A stretch of DNA of 64,000 nucleotides, taken from Entomortierella parvispora (Eukaryota > Mortierellomycota > Mortierellomycetes > Mortierellales > Mortierellaceae). The DNA lies in the NCBI GenBank assembly GCA_963573315.1, contig OY752151.1:1240001-1304000 (forward strand), given 5' to 3'. How positions within the stretch are numbered: position 1 is the stretch's first letter; each line of letters starts with the position of its first letter. The notes under the pieces were generated by a model. It saw only the letters and a list, made by a program, of their open reading frames with translations. It ran no database searches and had not been told where the DNA came from. Positions 58,082 to 64,000 of this stretch are shown here, one piece after another. Made by a program: the position numbers and the translations under genes.

Positions 58082-59890
58082 ATGTCTGAAAAAGCTGACA
58101 TCCAGGCCCATGAGGTCCACATTAGCGATGAAAAGATCCCTGTCAATCCCATTGATCTCTTATCTGAACGCGAGAAAGAGCTTCTCGAGCTCGAGGCTCG
58201 CCTCAACGCCGAGTTGGATGCCCAGCTGATCGCCAATCCTGACAAGATGCCCAAGGCTATTTACTTTATCTTGCCCAACGAGTTCGGTGAGCGCTTTTGC
58301 TACTATGGTGTACAGCCCAACTTGAACAAGTACTTCCGTGCCGTCACCGGAATGTCCCCCGTCGACGCCAAGGTCTTCTCTACTGCCTTCACTATGTTGG
58401 CTTACTTCTTTCCTTTGATCGGTGCCGCCCTTTCTGATTCTTTTCTCGGAAAATGGTACGTCTTTTGTTTTCTTGTAGTGTGGTTGTTTTGCTCACCCAT
58501 CAATTGACCATTGGTCGCTAACGTTTATCTCTTTATTCATATTCACAGGTGGACCATTATCGGCTTCTCTGCCATCTACTTGGTCGGAATGGTCTTGCTG
58601 ACTGTCTTTGCCATCCCCAACTTGATCGGACCTCTCGGAACCGTCTCCAACTTCCTCACCTTCTTGCCCATGTTGATTATCGCCATCGGTACTGGTGGTA
58701 TCAAGCCCTGTGTCTCTTCTCACGGTGGTGATCAGTACTTGCCCGCTCAGGAGGCCGGAAAGGATTTCTTCTTCAACATTTTCTACGTCTCCATTAACGT
58801 TGGTGGTTTTTTGACCCAGTTCATCGTCCCCGAGTTGACCAAGCTCAGCTGTTTCGGCCAAAAGGACTGCTACTCCGGTGCTTTCCTTCTCCCTACCTTG
58901 GTCTTCATGATTGCCTTTGCCGTCTTCGCTGCTGGTCACCGTTTCTACCGTATCGTCCCCCCTATGGGCGAGTTCTTGCCTCTCAAGGCCGTCAAGGCTA
59001 CCATCTTGGCCGCTCGTCGTCACCACGCCGCTTCCCCTGAGGAGCGCGCTGCCAAGGGTCACTGGCTCAACTTTGCCGAGGCCGAGTATGGTGGTGTCTT
59101 CCTGGAGGAGGTTCGCGATTTCGGTCTCGTCTTGGTCCCGGTTGTCATTCCTTTTGCCTTCTGCTGGATGTTGTATAACCAGAACTCAAACGAGTGGGCC
59201 AACCAGTACTACTTGATGAACGGTGCTATCTTTGGTGGTACCGATCCCGACCGTGCCTATGTTCTCGGTGCCCAGTTCGGTATCATCAACACCATCTTGA
59301 TTATCTTGATCGTTCCCTTCTTGGCCGCCTTTGTGTACCCCCTCTGCACCCGTCGCGGCTGGAACTTCAGCCCTCAACGCCGTATGGGAGCCGGTTTCTT
59401 GTGCATTGTCTTGTCCTTTGCGATCTCGGCCGGTTTGGCTCCCATGATCGAGAAGGCCTACTTGTCCGAGCCTGGCCGTACGATCGCGAATGCCGATACT
59501 TTTGATGGTCACTACTGCGAGAACTGTTACTCTGCTTGGTTGCAGTTCCCTCAATGGTTCACCTTGACCTTGGGTGAGGCTCTCTGCTCCCCTACCGGTG
59601 TCCAGTTTACTTACATTGAGGCCGGTCGTCAGTTCCGTGCTGTTTCTACCTCCTTCTGGTTGTTGTCCACCTCCCTCGGTTCCATTCTCATCATGATCTT
59701 TGAGCCTGTCTTCACCAACGCCGGCATGTCCTCCGGAACCAAGGGCTGGGCTTACTCTGGTATCGGTCTTGCTGGTTTCCTCTTGTACTGCCTGACCGCT
59801 TACTATTACGTGCCCCGAAAGCTCCGTCCTTCTATCAACGAGGCCGCTCGCATCGCCAAGGTGGCCGAGTACAGCATGAAGCAGTACTAA
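58082..59890 (+). CDS. POT/PTR2-family proton-coupled peptide transporter, copy 2
   Basis: Exons 58082–58455 and 58549–59890 give 571 residues, matching copy 1 exactly in length. From about residue 45 the two proteins are near-identical over long stretches, including NEFGERFCYYGV (ExxER proton site), GTGGIKPCVSSHGGDQY, CTRRGWNFSPQRRM and AGRQFRAVSTSFWLLSTSLG. Differences cluster in the N-terminus and in one loop (copy 2 IEKAYLSEPGRTIANADTFD). The intron interrupts the same Trp codon of GKWW in both genes. Loop Cys pairs (CFGQKDCYSG; YCENCYSAW) are conserved between copies. Expected to be a plasma-membrane di/tripeptide importer. A TATA box at 57902 and strongly biased C-ending codons point to high expression. 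Confidence 0.95.
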
Positions 59891-60086
59891 GAAAAATAAC
59901 CAACTTGTATTTTTACGCATCGGAAATAATAATTTATTCTTAAAAAAATAAAAAACAAATCCAAAAAAATCATTTACTTTAAAGATGAAGTATTCGCGAC
60001 TAGAAGAACTTGTCTTTTTTTGTCTTCTTTAAGCGCATCAGCGTCTTCAGGTAAATTTTGTTGTCATTAGGTTCTAAGATGGATTT

Positions 60087-60600
60087 GAAGTTGTTGTCAA
60101 GATGATGATGTGCTTAGTGGAGGTGCGACAGCTCTGCCAAGGCATGTTCCATGCGGAAGCATTGCCGATCTCCATACTTGCCTGTCTGCCGGTTGGCGGG
60201 GTAAGATGCCTCATCGGGTGCTACTGACTGCCGGTTGGCGGGGTAAGATGCCTCATCGGGTGCTACTGACTGCCGGTTGGCGGGTACCCCAAGGTAAGCC
60301 GTCTTTATCCGCCAGTGCGTTGTCCAAGTTGGCGCGGACCTTCTGCTGCAGTGCTCAGCACGATGGTTTTGTAGTTGTTTTCAAGATGATGTGCTTAGTG
60401 GGGGTGCGACAGCTCTGCCAAGGCATGTTCCATGCGGCGGCATTGCCGATCTCCATACTTGCCTGTTTGCCGGTTGGCGGGGTAACATGCCTCATCGGGT
60501 GCTACTGACTGCCGACGGCGGGTACCCCAAGGTGAGGGTTGGGATTCCAACCGCAACCTTCTGACTGCCGGTTGGCGGGGAGGTTTGCAACACTCTGCTG
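60087..60600 (+). repeat. Nested direct repeat with 42-bp internal tandem units
   Basis: A roughly 160–210 bp block occurs twice, at about 60087–60297 and 60372–60533. Both start AAGATGATG(…)TGCTTAGTGG and share GCGACAGCTCTGCCAAGGCA and GGTACCCCAAGGT. Inside the first copy a 42-bp unit beginning CTGCCGGTTGGCGGGGTAAG repeats at 60186, 60228 and (partial) 60270; the second copy has one unit fewer. A further CTGCCGGTTGGCGGGG occurs at about 60564. No target-site duplication, terminal inverted repeat or credible coding capacity is seen. Confidence 0.85.
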
Positions 60601-60897
60601 TGTGTATACGAGCCTGATTTTATTTCTCACTGTTGTCCCAAAAAATGTCGATGGCACATTCTAAACTTGGAAAACCGACCGAGTCTTTGTATCCTTCAAA
60701 TACGACTACCGCCGCACATTCCGGCTCTTTCAGCCACTGTCCCCACTATTACAGTATAACCAAAAGCACAAAAACATAAAGAAAATCGAGCTTCTTCAAA
60801 CAAAACATTCTTGTTAAGACCCTCCTTCCCGCTCCCTTTCTAACACGAGCTCCTGAAACGTCCGCTACAAAGTACAGCTATTTAAGCCGTCAAGCGA
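60601..60897. other. Possible promoter of the following frameshifted gene
   Basis: A mixed-composition stretch ends in CTATTTAAGCCGTCAAG near 60880, a weak TATA-like word. Nothing else is recognised. Confidence 0.35.
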
Positions 60898-61814
60898 TTG
60901 TTCTCTGCACCTGTTCTCAAACCAACATTAACACACGAAGCTGTTAGGTCAAGAAGATCTCGCCACTTGCAACTTCTTGCCCTTCTAGTGCTTCCGATAT
61001 TCCTTCAACATTCAGTCCAATACGGAACCCACCCCCATCATAGGCAGGGCCTATCACCTCTTCACATAAACAGTCCTGACTTTCTTCACCAAACAAAGTC
61101 CACAGCCAACCTCTTCGCAGATACACTTTACAGACACAGTCCCCGGTATTTCCCAGGTGAAGAACCCATCTGCGATATCAATTCAAGATCTACTTCCACA
61201 GCACACACTTCTATTCAGGACACGGCCCTCAGTCCCATAGCCAACACCGGACTACAGCCCAGGGCCGAAATCATTCATCAAAGTGCTCTACACCTTTCTA
61301 ACCGACAACTTCTTCATCATCACATGGAAGTCCTTTGGAACGAGAACCGCCAGACCTGATCGTCAGGTATCAAGAGGAGAAGAACATTGGCTTTGGCGAA
61401 GTGTCTTTCTCGCCCAATTCCAAGAAGGATATCGGTGATCTATGTCGCTGCGCTATATGGACGAAAAGAGCATTGGACGAGCTTGTAACCAAGCCTGAGG
61501 GAGTTGAAGAGGTGGTCCTGCTCTTCTTCCAGATCATAGGTAAGCGTTGTTCTATATACCAGATGTGCAGAAGCGGCACCATCTGCGTGGCAAATCTGCT
61601 GGGCGAGTTTGACATCATCGTATGTCTTGACGACCTACTCGCCAAATTTGAAGATCACGTCCACGATTGGCTTTTGTTCTCTCGTGCCTTCGACACAATG
61701 CTGGATACGGTTCTCGATGGGAAAGAGCGGAAGCATGGCCCCGCCCCACCTTGTTTCGTTGGTTTAGCGACACCAAGGGCTCGAAAAATGAAGCAGGATG
61801 CCCGCCGTTCGTGA
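60898..61814 (+). pseudogene. Frameshifted gene of an unrecognised family with a GEVS-type core
   Basis: Two long open segments in different frames abut near 61345–61360. The upstream one (60898–61359) is polar and low-complexity, ending HHHMEVLWNENR. The downstream one (61335–61814) reads PPDLIVRYQEEKNIGFGEVS, then KKDIGDLCRCAIWTKRALDE, VEEVVLLFFQIIGKRCSIYQ, ICVANLLGEFDIIVCLDDLL and ends LATPRARKMKQDARRS. It has alternating strands and helices like a folded domain. The D-x(n)-GEV-S arrangement recalls the PD-(D/E)XK nuclease fold, but without the usual final Lys, so this is only a hint. I believe similar sequences recur in Mortierella-type fungi but cannot verify it. A one-base change at the junction would put both segments in one frame, so this is a recent pseudogene or a sequencing error. 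No ATG is visible at the start. Confidence 0.5.
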
Positions 61815-62147
61815 TCGCTTTGGTAGGCAAGGACTGACTCCAAATCAGGAAGGCCAGTTTTCAAAAATCTATTGCGTCAACAATAAAGCACAAACTGGCA
61901 TTTGAAAAAAAGGACATTGTTTCTGACGATAAAGGCTATGAATATTGTGCAACTGCTGTATCTCTCACAAGGAAATAACTATGAAGGAGATAGCAAAATT
62001 GGGACCTGTTTTGCCTTGGTTTGACAAAGGAGGTGCTATGACAGCTCCTAAGCGCGATAAAAGGGCACATGCCTTCACGCTTCTTCATGATACAATTTTC
62101 AACACGATTATTATTTTAAATTATGATCGCTATTCTAAAGCTTTCGC
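61815..62147. other. Intergenic, AT-rich, 3' of the RanBPM-like gene
   Basis: No gene is seen; a short ORF at 61945–62202 overlaps the neighbouring gene and has no features. Confidence 0.6.
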
Positions 62148-64000
62148 TTATTCAAAACAGTCATGCTCGAGATCAAAGAACGCTGCCTCGCCGCACCCTT
62201 GACGCGTCAGCTCTGACAAGCTCACAGTCGCCTGCCTGAATACTGTTTCCAATGGCGCTGTCTTTGGCAAGTTTTGCGAGACCAAAATGGCAGTGTTGAC
62301 GGTCGTAGCAACACGCTCTCGCGAAATGGGCCTGGAGTGGTGATGAGAGTGGTGATAATGATGAGGCTGTTTGTGCGGATGGTGGTTATGGCCATGGTTG
62401 TGGTGAGGATGTTGGGAAGTGCGAGGGTGGTGAGAAGGGTGGCGGTGCGATTCATTGTTGCCTCCATTGCTACCGTTTGTCTTGCTTGCAGCTTCCACGA
62501 CTGTGGGTGCGCCTTCGTCAGGAGCCTCTGCGTAGGCCAACACAGAAAAGGCATCGATCAGCATGTCCTGAACAGACGGCCGCCGAGCAGTCTTGTATTG
62601 TTTTTGCAAGAACTGTCCGTATTGGATCGCATCCTTCAAGAGTCCAAGTCCCTCCAGCTCATCCTTGACCTCCTCGGTCTCTTCGGATTTCGAATCCTCC
62701 ATATCAACATCCATAGAATCGACTGTCCTGTCTTTCATTTCCACATCGACAGCCCTCTTACCGTTTCCAATGTTGTTCTTCCGTTCTAGATTATCCAGAG
62801 CCCTTAGGGGAGACGATGCAGACGACACCATCTCTACGAACTTTCGGCATCGCAGCTGAAGCAGCAAGTCTTCGTTGGAGGTCAAGACCCCCGGATAATG
62901 GATCTCCAACAATTCGAGGGCCTTGTCAATGTGGCCTGCCATGATAGAGGATCGAATGACTAGAAAATAATGTAAAGAGAGAATGTTAGATTTCGACAAC
63001 GAGGATAACCAGTATATTTTCATTGTTTGAAATACCTTTCCGTCGTTCCGCGTCAAGTACTGCTGCAGGGCAATCCGCACCGTTAGTCAGTCCGAGATGT
63101 CCCTTGCTAGATCCTTTCTTCTTTTCGCCTTGACTGGGGTTCAGATCGCTTGAAAACTGACGAGCACTTTCAGAATATCCATGATGAATCATGTAGGAGA
63201 GAACCAATTGCCCGAGACTTTGGGACAAAGTGTTGACTTGATTATTCTCCGCCACGGCTTTTTGCAGCGTGTTTTCCAAACTCTGCCATGCTTCTATTTT
63301 CTCTTCCTGTATGTAAAAGCAAGGAAATGAAGAGTTAGCCAACTCGTGCAACAAGTTTTAATCCGCGTCAGTACAGTATCTTTATTGCTCGATTAAATTT
63401 ACCTTCACATGTCGCTCAATATCAAACACAAACTCACGTTGACCAAAGTTGGCTTCAACGATCTCACCAATGGTGCGCATCCCGACGGTTGGGTAAAGAG
63501 GTCCTTTGAGGTCTCGGAATGCAACTCCTAGAGCAGACAAAAAACAAGAGAGTAAGCAAGCTGCTATTCTTCTTTTTTTTGAGTTTGCCTGCCATTATTC
63601 CCTAGCCTTCAGAATCTCAAATCATACCAAGATAGGTGCCATTTTTGGTGTAGAACAACGACATATCTCGAAAGTTGACGCCACAACCCACAGTATCGCC
63701 GGTTGTAAATACTGGTCCAAAGGGTCTTCCATTACCACATCCCCCGAAGCTGTTGCCGTCGTCGCCGTGATAACCCCAGGATTGAGGTTCCCAGCCTAGA
63801 AAAAGAAATGCATGTAAAGGCGGGTTAGCCAGTTTGCGAAAAAAATAATTTCAACAAACGCTCACATTCATCTGCCCCATACCTGGTAAACGATCCAAAG
63901 CAACGGTCGAGTTGCAGACTCCGACACCAATGTAACTGAGTGTAACAGCAGAAAGTTAGTGCACGGTTGTCGTATTTTTTTTCTTGATATCGTATCTGCA
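62148..64000 (-). CDS. RanBPM/Gid1-type subunit of the CTLH/GID ubiquitin ligase, 5' end beyond right edge
   Basis: The right edge cuts the gene inside an intron; the first visible exon (about 63934–63882) reads YIGVGVCNSTVALDRLPG. The next exons complete a SPRY domain (WEPQSWGYHGDDGNSFGG, GDTVGCGVNFRDMSLFYTKN, AFRDLKGPLYPTVGM, IVEANFGQREFVFDI). They are followed by a LisH motif (LSQSLGQLVLSYMIHHGYSE) and a CTLH domain (SSIMAGHIDKALELLEIHYP; LLLQLRCRKFVEMV). The CRA domain contains LGLLKDAIQYGQFLQKQYKT and ends VSLSELTRQGCGEAAFFDLE at the stop 62148. This order is diagnostic of RanBP9/10 and yeast Gid1/Vid30, the scaffold and substrate-receptor-binding subunit of the GID E3 that degrades gluconeogenic enzymes in yeast. 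A long His-rich insert (about 62325–62460) and an acidic insert interrupt the CRA domain. Confidence 0.93.

Noticed and set aside
60110-60508. 132-codon ORF with a repeated LTAGWRGKMPHRVL peptide
   Set aside because: It arises because the 42-bp repeat unit is a multiple of three; there is no other support for coding.

Overview
This is nuclear DNA from a filamentous fungus. The genes carry many short GT–AG introns (about 60–240 bp), every gene has its own promoter region, upstream regions are CT-rich on the sense strand, and the protein families are eukaryotic. The gene repertoire and low-complexity style (Asn, Gln, His, Ser and Asp runs) fit an early-diverging fungus of the Mortierella group (Mucoromycota). 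That placement is inference, because no rRNA or other marker is present.

Layout, left to right. A pumilio-like Gln-rich N-terminal part leaves the left edge (1–2400, minus). Next are a DHX57-type DEAH/DEVH helicase (2972–7749, minus), the proteasome ubiquitin receptor Rpn13/ADRM1 (8298–9753, plus), the tRNA methyltransferase Dnmt2 (10036–11758, minus), a CorA/Alr-type Mg2+ transporter (12033–14439, minus), a PA-TM-RING ubiquitin ligase (15773–19103, plus), an FAD monooxygenase (19400–21573, minus) and a disordered protein with an N-terminal Cys motif (22754–24715, plus). After an F-box/LRR pseudogene (24878–25966, plus) come a Mut-7/EXD3-type 3'-5' exonuclease (26544–29570, plus), a large LRR protein (29773–33037, minus), gamma-glutamyltranspeptidase (34441–36794, minus), the SUMO E2 Ubc9 (37542–38826, minus), an acidic protein with an in-frame stop puzzle (39326–41162, plus), POT peptide transporter copy 1 (41292–43131, minus), a 5.5-kb stretch without genes, a GTPBP1/2-type GTPase (48648–51793, minus), ribosomal protein L24 (52812–54391, plus), a C2H2 zinc-finger protein (55347–56216, minus), POT copy 2 (58082–59890, plus), a nested repeat (60087–60600), a frameshifted gene of an unrecognised family (60898–61814, plus) and a RanBPM/Gid1 subunit leaving the right edge (62148–64000, minus).

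The genes do not form a pathway cluster; most are housekeeping. Four belong to ubiquitin or SUMO pathways (Rpn13, PA-TM-RING, Ubc9, RanBPM/Gid1), which I read as coincidence. The two POT transporters are clear paralogues, both 571 residues with the same intron position, and with L24 they share strongly biased, mostly C-ending codons. No CRISPR array, operon, intact mobile element, tRNA or rRNA gene was found. The least conventional parts are the acidic gene with two possible endings (39326–41162), the repeat plus frameshifted gene at 60–62 kb, a GC–AG intron in the GTPase gene, and the strand-switching purine/pyrimidine tract at 21.6–22.75 kb.
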